This document shows positions 42,434 through 51,774 of a stretch of DNA of 64,000 bases, in pieces. Under the pieces are notes generated by a model, which was not told the DNA's origin, made no database searches, and was given only the letters and a program-made list of their open reading frames with translations. Position 1 is the stretch's first letter. Every line of letters starts with the position of its first letter. The position numbers and the translations under genes are program-made. The stretch comes from Chryseobacterium gleum (GTDB lineage: Bacteria; Bacteroidota; Bacteroidia; Flavobacteriales_D; Crocinitomicaceae): the NCBI GenBank assembly GCA_945897805.1, contig CAMDFX010000002.1, forward strand, positions 62,001 through 126,000, read 5' to 3'.

Positions 42434-43561
42434 TCACTTCTTTGACAAAAATCCCCAGTAGGTCGAGCGATTGAGTGCGTGAATGGAAGCTTCGGGATAG
42501 AAATTTTTGAAACTTGCAGGAAATTTGGGTTTCTTGCGTTTGTCCCAAATCGATTTATAAGCGGAAACTTTTTGATCTTTCACTTCGATAAAATCCATTT
42601 GTTGCTTGGTGTGCGTGCGCCAAAATGAATATTGACATGGATTTTCTTGCTGCTGATTCCATTTGATTCGTTCCGAAATAAGCCAATTTTTCCAAAGCAT
42701 ATCGACGTCATTTCTCAGGTCGATTTCGTTGAAATTTTTGATAATCGCATTGCGAATTCCATTGTCGACGAAATAAACACAGTGCGTCTTTTTCAATTCG
42801 TATTTATGTCCATTGTAAAACGATGGAATCTTTATCAAAATAAACGCTTTTTCAAGCAAATCGATGTAGCGTTCAACGGTTTCGTTGTCCAAGCCAGCTT
42901 TGAAGCCAATTTCGTTGTAAGAAATCGGTTCGCCAATTTGAAAGGCCAAAGCTTGCAACATTTTCAGCAATTTTGCAGCCTTGTTGATTCTTTCGTTTGG
43001 ACTCAAATTAGTGAAAATCGCATCTTCCAATAAGTTGAGCAGGAAATTTTCAGCTTCAGCGGGATTTTCAATTACTTGGGGGTAATTTCCGTAAATCAAT
43101 CGTTGCGCGATGTTTTTATCAAACTTTACAATCCCTTGCTGATTCGCCAATTCTTGAAAAAGCAACGGATAAAGACGCAATTCTAAACCTTGCATTTGCA
43201 GAACTTCGCGTAAAACTTCGTCTAAAATCAGTTCGAAAGAACAATTCAAAATCAAATTGATTGGATAATCTTTGAATAAAACTTCTTCAATAATCGTTTG
43301 TAAATGAATCAAATATTGTGCATCTTGAATGACGATGTATTTGTAGTTTTCAAAGATGGTTTTCAAACTAGCTTCCGACGGATTTTCTAGCGACTTTTTG
43401 GTTCTTTTCTGATTGGCATCCAAGTGCAAAATTGCATCAGGACTTGAAATCACGTTTTCAATCAATTGCGTTTTTCCGACACTTTTAGGTCCGAGAAGCA
43501 ATAAAATTTTGTTGTTTTCAATGTGCTGTTTTACCTTTTCTTGCAGTTGCCTTTGTATCAT
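42434..43561 (-). CDS. AAA_14/DUF4143-type ATP-binding protein, second copy
   Basis: This 375-aa protein has Walker A LLGPKSVGKTQL near residue 22, a Walker B-like YIVIQDAQYL near 75 and an ILNCSFELILDE sensor-like strand. A wHTH-like part (SYNEIGFKAGLDNETVERYI) follows, then a C-terminal nuclease-like fold (VYFVDNGIRNAIIKNF, then MDFIEVKDQKVSAYKSIW). It belongs to the same broad family as the protein at 3040 but is only distantly similar. Its Walker B carries Gln-Asp-Ala-Gln where the other has Leu-Asp-Glu-Ile, so the glutamate is missing and hydrolysis may be altered. Its stop is 25 nt from the peroxidase stop (convergent). Confidence 0.8.
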   Translation of the reverse strand: MIQRQLQEKVKQHIENNKILLLLGPKSVGKTQLIENVISSPDAILHLDANQKRTKKSLENPSEASLKTIFENYKYIVIQDAQYLIHLQTIIEEVLFKDYPINLILNCSFELILDEVLREVLQMQGLELRLYPLLFQELANQQGIVKFDKNIAQRLIYGNYPQVIENPAEAENFLLNLLEDAIFTNLSPNERINKAAKLLKMLQALAFQIGEPISYNEIGFKAGLDNETVERYIDLLEKAFILIKIPSFYNGHKYELKKTHCVYFVDNGIRNAIIKNFNEIDLRNDVDMLWKNWLISERIKWNQQQENPCQYSFWRTHTKQQMDFIEVKDQKVSAYKSIWDKRKKPKFPASFKNFYPEASIHALNRSTYWGFLSKK

Positions 43562-43650
43562 TTTTTTGAAAAATTATAATTTTGATTGAGCATGTTAAAT
43601 ATGCCGATAACTAGCATTTTAAATCAAAATTTCAATTATTAATCCATCCT

Positions 43651-43680
43651 CCCCCTTGATCCCCCTCCAAAGGGGGAAAA
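43651..43680. repeat. C-rich/G-rich hairpin repeat in an intergenic gap
   Basis: CCCCCTTGAT is followed by CCCCCT-CCAA-AGGGGG (43661-43676), a short strong hairpin in a very AT-rich gap. Similar C-rich blocks are common between genes in Bacteroidota genomes. The flanking ~240 bp shows no gene. It could act as a terminator for the TraB-like gene that ends at 43833 on the minus strand, but the T-tract on that side is weak. Confidence 0.5.
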
Positions 43681-43832
43681 TTGAAAATCAATGTAAAAAA
43701 GTAAAATTTAAGTTTAAAATTCACAATTCAAATCAAAATTATCAAGTTCAAAAATACAGAATTTCGCAGCTTTACCTCGTTTTTTGATTGATTTTTGCGG
43801 AAATTGTTGATAAGTTTAGTTTTGGTGTGTAA

Positions 43833-45071
43833 TCAAAACGTCACCACTCGGTCAAAGAATTTCTTGTATCTGTCTGAATTCATGAACTTATTTCCGCCAT
43901 AACAGGTCAATTTAAACAATTGATCTTTGTAGATAAAAACCCTGCGCCAACAATCGCCCAAACCGTAAATATTGGCAATGCCTTCGAATGCTTGAATGTC
44001 GTTTGAAATGATTATTTCTTGAATGTTTAAGGCTTGAGAAGTGTAAAACAAATCATCGACTTTGTCACTTAAAACAGTGAAATTGTCGAAAGGCAAAACT
44101 TCGATGATGTACGTATTTCCCTGCCCCATTTCTTGGTACACAATTTTGAAATTTTTGGCAGTTGTATCTGCTTTTGGCATTCCGCCAAAAACGGCTGTGA
44201 AATGATGCGTTGCGTCTTTATAAAGGTAAGAATTGAACTTTCGCAAGGCAATTTCTGCGTTTGTCGGCTTGTCAGAAAAAGTAGCGCCTACTTGTCGCAC
44301 GGTATAACCTTTATTTTTCAAAAGTTGAATAATTCCTTCTTTTCCAGCCAAATGTGCAGCGCCAACTGCTACAAACAAACTGTGTTTTTTGCAAAGGGAA
44401 TCGATTCCTTTCGCCATCAAAATATTTCTATTCGTGATCAACAAATTATAAGCATTCGCTGAAACGGCCAATTGCGCTTTCAAAGATTGACGCATCTCTT
44501 CAATGTCACCACTTAAATATGTTTGCAAAATATTTTCTTCACTCAATGAAAACGTACTGATGCTGAATTGTTTGTAATTTTGATAACTGATATTTTCGTA
44601 CGCATCTATTTGTGATTGTACACTTTCCAAAGGAAAAAATTTCTTTCCGCTGTTGTATGCAATTTGCTGAAAATAAGCATCTAAAAATTGCGGACGACCA
44701 TTTTCATTTCCGTATTTGGTTGACGAGGCTTTTTTATTGGAGGTATAAGGTTTTCCGTTGGCGTCTATTTCAAGTTGAATTTTCTCGTCGCGTGTATCGT
44801 ACAAGGTAAATAAACTGTAGATATCTGCTTCTAAAACAATCGCTTCTGAATTCAAAATAGCGGCAAATGTACTGTCTGAAAATTCAAATAATCGTGCATC
44901 GTTGGAATGATAACTGCCAAAAAGGTAACTTGGTTTTTTGAGTCCTTTCCCAGAAATCTGCCAAAGCAATTGATTGTCAGGGTCATATTGCTGTGAAATT
45001 CCACATACGCAAAACAGCCCAACGAAAACCGCCGAAAGCAAATTTTGAATATGGAAGATTGATTTTACCAT
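43833..45071 (-). CDS. TraB/GumN family protein
   Basis: This 412-aa protein has a signal peptide ending near CVCGISQQ. TraB/GumN motifs follow: LLWQISGKGLKKPSYLFGSY with H and N residues after it, EAIVLEADIY, and FVAVGAAHLAGKEGIIQLLK with KGYTVRQV. Family members are thought to be metal-dependent proteases or hydrolases of the Tiki/EreA superfamily. The C-terminal ~130 residues are an extra unassigned domain. It stands alone. Confidence 0.85.
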   Translation of the reverse strand: MVKSIFHIQNLLSAVFVGLFCVCGISQQYDPDNQLLWQISGKGLKKPSYLFGSYHSNDARLFEFSDSTFAAILNSEAIVLEADIYSLFTLYDTRDEKIQLEIDANGKPYTSNKKASSTKYGNENGRPQFLDAYFQQIAYNSGKKFFPLESVQSQIDAYENISYQNYKQFSISTFSLSEENILQTYLSGDIEEMRQSLKAQLAVSANAYNLLITNRNILMAKGIDSLCKKHSLFVAVGAAHLAGKEGIIQLLKNKGYTVRQVGATFSDKPTNAEIALRKFNSYLYKDATHHFTAVFGGMPKADTTAKNFKIVYQEMGQGNTYIIEVLPFDNFTVLSDKVDDLFYTSQALNIQEIIISNDIQAFEGIANIYGLGDCWRRVFIYKDQLFKLTCYGGNKFMNSDRYKKFFDRVVTF

Positions 45072-45492
45072 TGAACTGATTCAATTGAGAGGAAAAACAG
45101 CAAATTAAGCGTCAATTAATACGAATGTAGTGAATTTTATGGTTTTGAAATGTTTCTTCACAAAAATTAAAAATCTAAAAATTGAAATGATAATTATTTA
45201 TCAAGGTTCATATAATGCTGAAATTGTTGATTGGCATTTAGCAAAAATTTTAGTTTTACTATTTGGCCTTGGAAGAAAGTGTTTTTAAAGGTGCACTGAA
45301 AATGTAGACTTTTGGAGGAAGCTATGGAACGCTAGTGGAGTAGATCACCGACAAAATCACTTTTTCAGAAGCTTTTAAAATAAAGCGCTCGAAGCGATAA
45401 ATTTATTTCGTGCGAAAAATTGCGCTTTAAACTTTCTGAGAAAGCCTTGATTTTTGGGTTCGTTTTGATCAAGCAAAAGGAACAAAGTAAAT
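45072..45492. other. 421-bp intergenic region without a convincing gene
   Basis: The longest start-to-stop frame is about 33 codons (from 45187) with no recognisable features. No strong hairpin, promoter consensus or repeat stands out. The stretch around 45320-45480 has more mixed base composition and may be decayed sequence. Confidence 0.5.
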
Positions 45493-46728
45493 TTATAAAC
45501 CTATAATTCGTTCAATATGATTATCACCAAACGCATAAGCCATATAAGCAAGCGAAGGAATTTGTTTGGTTAAAATCACATTTCCGCTTTTCCCTAAACT
45601 GATGGTTCCGTGCGTTTCTGACAATCCCATGGCATATGCAGCGTTGATTGTCAAAGCATTGATTGCTTCTTCTGGTGTCAATTTCATTTTGATGCAAGCC
45701 AAACTCATGACTACACCTAAATTTCCAGTTGGCGTTGTTCCTGGGTTGAAATCGCTCGCAAGCGCTACCGGCAAATTGGCTTCAATCAACCTGCGGGCAT
45801 CTCCGAATGGAATGGAAATAAAGTGCGAACAACTGGGTAAAAGCGTAGGCATGCAATTCGAATTTTGCAATGCAACAATGTCATTTTCATCGATTTCTTC
45901 CAAATGATCGACCGACAAAGCACCCAATTCAATCGCTTTTTGAATTCCGCCCATCACAGAAAATTGATTCACGTGTACTTTGGGAACCAAGCCGTATTTT
46001 TTTCCAGCTAATAAGATTTCTTCCATTTCTTCAACAGAAAAATAATTTCTTTCGCAAAAAACATCAATATAGTCAGCCAATTTTTCTTCACCGATTATTG
46101 GCAACATTTCGTTGATAATCAAATCAATGTAGCCACGGTGGTTTTCTTTATATTCCTTTGGAAATGCATGTGCACCCAAAAATGTCGCTTTAATAGAAAT
46201 TCCAGAGCTTTGTTTCAACCGCTGAATAACGCGCAATATTTTGATTTCAGCTTCGACCGATAAACCGTAACCAGACTTGATTTCGATGGCGCCTGTACCA
46301 TACGATTTGAGTAATTCAACCCGATTCATGGCATCTTGGTACAATTCATCTTCTGTTTTTTCGCCCAATCTTCGCGCTGAATTGAGAATTCCTCCGCCTT
46401 TCAATGCGATTTCTTCGTAGGTAAGTCCTTTGATTCTATCTACAAATTCTTCTTCGCGACTTTTTGCGAAAACCAAGTGCGTATGAGAATCACAAAATGC
46501 AGGTAAAACATATTTTCCGTCCGCATCAATGATTTCCAAATCTCGCCAATCAGCAATTCCGCCCCATTCTTCCATGGTTCCGTAATCAACGATGACATTG
46601 TTTTCAATCGCCAAATACGCATTTTCAATCACAGGAAATTCAGCCATGGCTGTCCCTTTTACCATGTGAGCAAAATTTTCGCCCGCTTGGACAAGTCCTT
46701 TGATATTTTTGATTAGAATCTTTGACAT
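45493..46728 (-). CDS. hutI: Imidazolonepropionase
   Basis: This 411-aa amidohydrolase has the metal-binding DSHTHLVF motif, the family segment KGGGILNSARR, then IEIKSGYGLS, HVNQFSVMGG and SDFNPGTTPTGNL. The enzyme hydrolyses imidazolonepropionate to formiminoglutamate in histidine breakdown, in the cytoplasm. No other hut gene is present in the window, so the pathway genes must lie elsewhere. Confidence 0.95.
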   Translation of the reverse strand: MSKILIKNIKGLVQAGENFAHMVKGTAMAEFPVIENAYLAIENNVIVDYGTMEEWGGIADWRDLEIIDADGKYVLPAFCDSHTHLVFAKSREEEFVDRIKGLTYEEIALKGGGILNSARRLGEKTEDELYQDAMNRVELLKSYGTGAIEIKSGYGLSVEAEIKILRVIQRLKQSSGISIKATFLGAHAFPKEYKENHRGYIDLIINEMLPIIGEEKLADYIDVFCERNYFSVEEMEEILLAGKKYGLVPKVHVNQFSVMGGIQKAIELGALSVDHLEEIDENDIVALQNSNCMPTLLPSCSHFISIPFGDARRLIEANLPVALASDFNPGTTPTGNLGVVMSLACIKMKLTPEEAINALTINAAYAMGLSETHGTISLGKSGNVILTKQIPSLAYMAYAFGDNHIERIIGL

Positions 46729-46843
46729 ACTGTTATTTTTTTGAAAATTAAAAGCAAAAAGTGAAGAGTTAAAAGTGATGGATGAAAAGTGGCGGCATTG
46801 CCTTCTGCCTTTTGCCCAATACCTTTTGCCTAATTCCTATTCA

Positions 46844-49291
46844 CTAATTCCTCTTGCCCTTTACTCTGAAATCAACTTTATAATAGAAAATCGGCAAGAA
46901 ACCTAGTTGTTGTTTTTCGGCAAGCGGCTCTTTTGTCGGATCTGCTAAATCTGGCGCGTAAGCTAATCCTAATAGATTTTTGGTGTTTAAAATATTGACT
47001 AAATCCAATCCAATTTCATGAGTCATTGCTTTGGCGTTGAATTTCCAATTAACTTTCAAATCCAATCTGAAATAGTCTTTGAATTGGCGATCATTGAAAG
47101 CAGAATCTGAAAAAATAACTTCTTTGCGTAATTCTGAAGATGCAATATCAACATAGCCATAACGTCGTCCACCAGCATAAGTTACTTTTAAACCTGCTGA
47201 AATCGATTGTTTTTCGTTTAATTTAAACTCTTTTCCAGCTAAAAAATTAGTTGCATAATTTCCATTGTAAGAGGTATTTCGCTCGATTCCGTCACTTCCT
47301 TTGTATTTTGAATTATACAAAGAGGCTGAAAACAAGAAGAAAAACGATTTATTGAAGAATTTTTGAATTGTCAGCTCCAAACCATAATTGCGCCCAGTTC
47401 CAGTGTTTTGCAATGAATCTGGGAAAAAACGTGCAAATCCACTTCCTTGGTTGATTAACGAAAAAGACGAACTTTTTACATCGACCGGAACCTCATATAA
47501 ATGCTGGTAATATACCTCTGTTTTCACTTGCAAATTACCTTTGAAGAATTTTTCGTAAGCCAAAGCGCTATGAATACTTTTCGTAAATCCCATGTTTTTG
47601 TTGTGCAAATACGGATTTCCGTTGGCATCAATTTTTTGGTACGTGTATGTATAAGTTGGCTGCGTCTGACTATGTAAACCTGCACCTGCAGAAATTGATT
47701 GGGCTTTTTTCAATCTCAATTTCCAACCAACACGTGGTTCAACAGGACTCAAACTATTGCTGAAAGAATAATATTGACTGTGCAAACCAGCAGTTACATC
47801 CATATTTTCTTTCACACGCCATTTCCATTGAACAAATGGTTGAACTAACATTGCAGTTCCTTGATAATTCCACCGCGTTTCAAATTTTGATTGATCGACT
47901 GTAAGCGCAGAATCTCTCATGTTCATGAATTGCTCCTCAACATTGAATCCAGCTTTGATCAAATGGTATTTATTGATTTTGTGCACAAGACTTAAATATC
48001 CTGACAATCTTGTGGTGCTAAAAGCATAACCCATCAAAGGATAAATGGAATCCACATTGATATTGTAAATCGGATTTCCGTTTTGGTAAGTCGTATCCAA
48101 GGTTCTAATCAAATAATTGTGGTGCGAATTTTGTTTTTCGTAGGACACAGAAAGCGTTGAAGTCAAGAATGTTTTTTCACTCAAGGCCTTTTTGTAAACC
48201 AAACCAGAAACACCCATAGTTGTTCCAAAGTACTGATCTCTATCGCCTTCACCGTAAAATTCAGCGGAATATTCTTTTTGGTCAGAAATTTTAATCGCGA
48301 TGTCACTTTTTCCACCAATTGCGAACCAAGAAAGTGAACCACCTCTTTTTAACTGCCAATTTAGTTTGAAAGCCATATCACCATAAGTTGGCACCGCGTC
48401 AGTTCCAATTTGCACACCAATCGCTTTAAACATGCTTAAAGTTGAATATCTCGCCATGGCCAAATAACTCGATTTACCGTTTTTACTCATCGGCCCTTCG
48501 GCCATCAATTCAGTACCCAAAACACCAAATTGACCCGTAATTTCATGCATTTTTTCGTTTCCGTTGCGCAGTTTCAGGTCGAAAATACCTGAAGTACTGT
48601 TTCCATATTCAGCAGGAAAAGCACTCATAAAAAAATCAGAATTGGCTAAAATCTTGTTGTTTAGAATAGAAACTGGTCCGCCAGAACTTCCAGAAATGGC
48701 AAAATGTGAAGGATTTGGGATATCAACACCTTCTATTTTCCACACAATTCCGAGTGGAGAATTTCCGCGCACAACAATATCATTTCGAGAATCATCAGCA
48801 CCTTGCACACCTGCAAAATTGGATGCCATTCTCGCTGGATCCGCTCTAGAACCAGGATAACGATCTGTTTCCTCCACGCTAAATTGTTGCGAAGAAATAA
48901 ATGAAAGTTCGTTCATCGTTTGACCTTTGCGTTGCCCTTTCACGACAACTTCTTCCTCTTGTTTCACAAAAGCTTCATTCAAAGATAATTGAACAATCGT
49001 TTCCTTTCCAGTATTGACAGTAATTGTCACTGTTTTTATTTCATAGGATATATAATCAGCAACCAAATCATGTTTTCCAACTGGTACATTTTTGATTTCA
49101 AATTCACCTAATTCATTCGTTGTTGCTTTGAAAATTTTAGTTGAATCAGCCGTATAAATCTGAACTTTTACGCCTAATAATGGAAAATTACTTTCGTTGT
49201 CAACAACTTTACCTCTCACATTTTGAGAGAGTTGTGAAAAGCTATAAAAAGCTGACAAACAAATGGCTAAAACTAAAACTATATTTTTCAT
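46844..49291 (-). CDS. TonB-dependent receptor with carboxypeptidase-like regulatory domain
   Basis: This ~815-aa protein begins at the ATG at 49291 (signal MKNIVLVLAICLSAFYSFSQ). An N-terminal CarboxypepD_reg-like domain (VRGKVVDNESNFPLLGVKV ... GEFEIKNVPVGKHDLVADY) is followed by the plug with DIVVRGNSPLGIVWKIEGVD. A ~550-residue beta-barrel ends in a strand motif FYYKVDFRVKGKRN. It imports an unknown ligand across the outer membrane with TonB energy. Its ATG overlaps the stop of the solute-binding lipoprotein gene (ATGA), so the two are translationally coupled and likely share a substrate. Confidence 0.9.
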   Translation of the reverse strand: MKNIVLVLAICLSAFYSFSQLSQNVRGKVVDNESNFPLLGVKVQIYTADSTKIFKATTNELGEFEIKNVPVGKHDLVADYISYEIKTVTITVNTGKETIVQLSLNEAFVKQEEEVVVKGQRKGQTMNELSFISSQQFSVEETDRYPGSRADPARMASNFAGVQGADDSRNDIVVRGNSPLGIVWKIEGVDIPNPSHFAISGSSGGPVSILNNKILANSDFFMSAFPAEYGNSTSGIFDLKLRNGNEKMHEITGQFGVLGTELMAEGPMSKNGKSSYLAMARYSTLSMFKAIGVQIGTDAVPTYGDMAFKLNWQLKRGGSLSWFAIGGKSDIAIKISDQKEYSAEFYGEGDRDQYFGTTMGVSGLVYKKALSEKTFLTSTLSVSYEKQNSHHNYLIRTLDTTYQNGNPIYNINVDSIYPLMGYAFSTTRLSGYLSLVHKINKYHLIKAGFNVEEQFMNMRDSALTVDQSKFETRWNYQGTAMLVQPFVQWKWRVKENMDVTAGLHSQYYSFSNSLSPVEPRVGWKLRLKKAQSISAGAGLHSQTQPTYTYTYQKIDANGNPYLHNKNMGFTKSIHSALAYEKFFKGNLQVKTEVYYQHLYEVPVDVKSSSFSLINQGSGFARFFPDSLQNTGTGRNYGLELTIQKFFNKSFFFLFSASLYNSKYKGSDGIERNTSYNGNYATNFLAGKEFKLNEKQSISAGLKVTYAGGRRYGYVDIASSELRKEVIFSDSAFNDRQFKDYFRLDLKVNWKFNAKAMTHEIGLDLVNILNTKNLLGLAYAPDLADPTKEPLAEKQQLGFLPIFYYKVDFRVKGKRN

Positions 49292-51021
49292 TTCATGTAT
49301 TGGTTTTGGTATTCTTCTTTGGTCCAATTCTTAAAATATACTTCCCTAAAATTGAAGTAATTCATTGGATTTTCCTTTAAGTTTCTAACTTTTGAAAAAA
49401 TTATTTGATTGTCAGCCGAATACCACAAGGCAATAAGCGGCGGATTTTTCATCAATTCAACTTCTGCCAAATTGAAAAACCGTTGCTGCTCTGAAATTTT
49501 TCGTTCGCGCAAGGCCATATCATAATACGAATCAAAACTTGGGCTTAGATAGCGCGATTGATTTATTTCAGATGGTTCTTCAATCGTTTTCGGAACCAGT
49601 TTTCCATAGAAATTTTGCAAAAATGTTTCAGGACTATTGTAATCTGCGCTCCAAGCTGATCTAAAAATATCCCCTTTCAAATTGGTTGCATCTTTATTTA
49701 ATGCATCAAAAGTAGAACCTTCTAAATTGATCATAATTCCTAAATTTTTAAGTATTTGATCTGCAAAATCAGCCGCAACTGCACTTTCCACTTCACCAAA
49801 ATTAAATCTCAGATTGACTACGCCAAATCCTTTTCCTTCCGGATAGCCAGCTTCGGCAAGCAACATTTTGGCCAATTCAAGATTGAAATCGTAGCCAACA
49901 GCACCAACAGCTTCAAAATCATAGTTTTTCAACACACTTTTTACTGGCGGAACAATGCCATAAATTCCAATTTCATGTGATTGTCCAAGCAAAACATTTT
50001 TAGTAATTGCGGTTCTATCGATGGCATAATTAAAAGCTTGTCGCACACGAGAATCCTGAAAACGTGGATCTTTCATGTTGAAAAAATAGTAATTTGTAAC
50101 CAGCAAAGGATTGTTTCTAAGCACCAAAACGGGTGGAACGCCATTGAAATCTTTGATTCTTCCCTCCAACATTTTGGTAATTCCTTTCGCTGGCAATGAG
50201 GTAATAATCGACGTTTTCCCAGTTTCAAAAAGCGCTAATTGCTTTTGCTTATTAGGTTCAACGATAAATTCTAATCTATCTAAATAGGGCAATTTACAAC
50301 CTTTGATGTCTTTCAAATAGTAATCTATATTTTTCTCTAAAATAATTGTTTTTTGTGCATCATTTAACGTTTCTGAATACCAAAATGGACCAGTTCCAAT
50401 TAAATCACTTTTGTTGGATATGAAAACTTTTTTAGAAGTAATGGCAGCATTGATATTGGCTAATTTATTTAAGAAATTAATATCTTGGGCTATCAACTTG
50501 ATTTCCAATTTACCCTCTTTGATTTGAATTCCAGCAATTTTTTTTGCTTTTCCATCGAAAAATGCTTTTGCTCCGACCACATTTTTTTCAAAAATCGTTG
50601 CATAAGCTGCTGTTGGCAACCCTTTTTTGTCTTTGGTGCAAGCAAGTTCAAAACTGTGGACGATATCATCCATAGTTAAAATCCGATCGTCATCAGCTTC
50701 AAAAGCTTGATGTGGATGAAACAAAATATTCTTGCGGATTTTAAAAGTGTAAATGATTCCATCAGAAGAAGTTGTGAAAGATTCAGCAATTTGCGGTCTT
50801 ACTTTTAAATTCTCTGGATCTAGAGAAACTAAACCCTCGTATATCTGGTTGAAAACAGTATTGGTGTAATAATCGGTCACTAAATTCGGATGATTAGCGC
50901 CCAAATCCATGTCAATCACCATTCGGAAAGTACCGCCAGCGTGCTCAAATTCTTTGGAATCTAGTCCGTCACAGCTAGAAAAAATCCAAAATAATAATAA
51001 AGAAAAGGAACTTATTCTCAT
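49288..51021 (-). CDS. Peptide/oligopeptide-type solute-binding lipoprotein (SBP_bac_5)
   Basis: This 577-aa protein has a lipoprotein signal with lipobox at FSSCDG. The family 5 pattern is VFNQIYEGLVSLDPENLKVR, IAESFTTSSDGIIYTFKIRK, then QAFNYAIDRTAI and LAEAGYPEGKGF. DppA/OppA relatives bind peptides, nickel or other solutes for ABC importers, but no ABC permease gene is nearby. Instead the next gene is a TonB receptor that overlaps by four bases. A lipid-anchored binding protein feeding, or fed by, the receptor is a reasonable inference. Confidence 0.85.
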   Translation of the reverse strand: MRISSFSLLLFWIFSSCDGLDSKEFEHAGGTFRMVIDMDLGANHPNLVTDYYTNTVFNQIYEGLVSLDPENLKVRPQIAESFTTSSDGIIYTFKIRKNILFHPHQAFEADDDRILTMDDIVHSFELACTKDKKGLPTAAYATIFEKNVVGAKAFFDGKAKKIAGIQIKEGKLEIKLIAQDINFLNKLANINAAITSKKVFISNKSDLIGTGPFWYSETLNDAQKTIILEKNIDYYLKDIKGCKLPYLDRLEFIVEPNKQKQLALFETGKTSIITSLPAKGITKMLEGRIKDFNGVPPVLVLRNNPLLVTNYYFFNMKDPRFQDSRVRQAFNYAIDRTAITKNVLLGQSHEIGIYGIVPPVKSVLKNYDFEAVGAVGYDFNLELAKMLLAEAGYPEGKGFGVVNLRFNFGEVESAVAADFADQILKNLGIMINLEGSTFDALNKDATNLKGDIFRSAWSADYNSPETFLQNFYGKLVPKTIEEPSEINQSRYLSPSFDSYYDMALRERKISEQQRFFNLAEVELMKNPPLIALWYSADNQIIFSKVRNLKENPMNYFNFREVYFKNWTKEEYQNQYMK

Positions 51022-51106
51022 GAATAGCTTTTATAACGCTATACAAGAATAGTGAAATTTTAACAAACTGACACAATAATTGATATTTAAGAAACAAGAA
51101 ATTTGA

Positions 51107-51769
51107 TTAAATCGACTGAAAAATTTCAATCAATTCCTCTTCTGAAGCGGTATTCAATGTGTAATTTACTTTTAGACCTTTTGAAATTAAGTGATTTTCT
51201 GTGGTTTTTCCCCAAGCAATAATTTTACAATAATCAGAAATTGCATTCTCCAATAAAAAACCATCAACATTGGAAGGACTTGTAAAAGCAATAAATTCAA
51301 ACTTTATTTCTATTTTTTTAGTTTGCATTTTGGTGTTATAAACAACTACTTCAGAAACTTGCTTTTTTGGAAAAATTTTGGCTATTGAACGACTGCTGGC
51401 ATTAGAAACAGGAAGAAATAAAAAATTAGTTTTAATGTGGCTTTTTAGTTCGTTTGCTACTGCTTCGGGATTGCCTGATTCTTGACCAAAAAAATCAACT
51501 TCAATGCCCATTTTCTCTAAATGCGATTTCGTTTTTTTTCCAATGCAAGCGACTTGGCAATTTTTGGGTATTTCAGCTTGTTGTAAGAAATAAAAAGCTG
51601 CTCTTTTACTTCCGAAGAAAATCCAGTCGTAATTTTTGGGAATATCTGCTTTTACAATTTCAAAATCAATGAAAGAATTACAGACCAATTGCATGTTGTT
51701 CTCATCACAAAACTTTTTAAATTCAGAAACTTCGTCTGCCGTTTTGGTGATTAAAACATTGATTTTCAT
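51107..51769 (-). CDS. hemD: Uroporphyrinogen-III synthase
   Basis: This 220-aa protein is divergent in sequence, as usual for this family. It shows the two-lobed alternating pattern with DWIFFGSKRAAFYFLQ in the first lobe and FIAFTSPSNVDGFLLENA plus IIAWGKTTENHLISKG in the second. It converts hydroxymethylbilane to uroporphyrinogen III. Its place 5 nt after hemC fixes the assignment. Confidence 0.9.
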   Translation of the reverse strand: MKINVLITKTADEVSEFKKFCDENNMQLVCNSFIDFEIVKADIPKNYDWIFFGSKRAAFYFLQQAEIPKNCQVACIGKKTKSHLEKMGIEVDFFGQESGNPEAVANELKSHIKTNFLFLPVSNASSRSIAKIFPKKQVSEVVVYNTKMQTKKIEIKFEFIAFTSPSNVDGFLLENAISDYCKIIAWGKTTENHLISKGLKVNYTLNTASEEELIEIFQSI

Positions 51770-51774
51770 AACTT

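Noticed and set aside
45187-45288. 33-codon frame in the 45072-45492 gap
   Set aside because: There is no recognisable start context, no similarity and no neighbour coupling. It is within chance expectation.
46740-46843. CCTTTTGCC-type repeats between hutI and the TonB receptor gene
   Set aside because: This is low-complexity sequence common between genes in this phylum, with no hairpin or coding signal.
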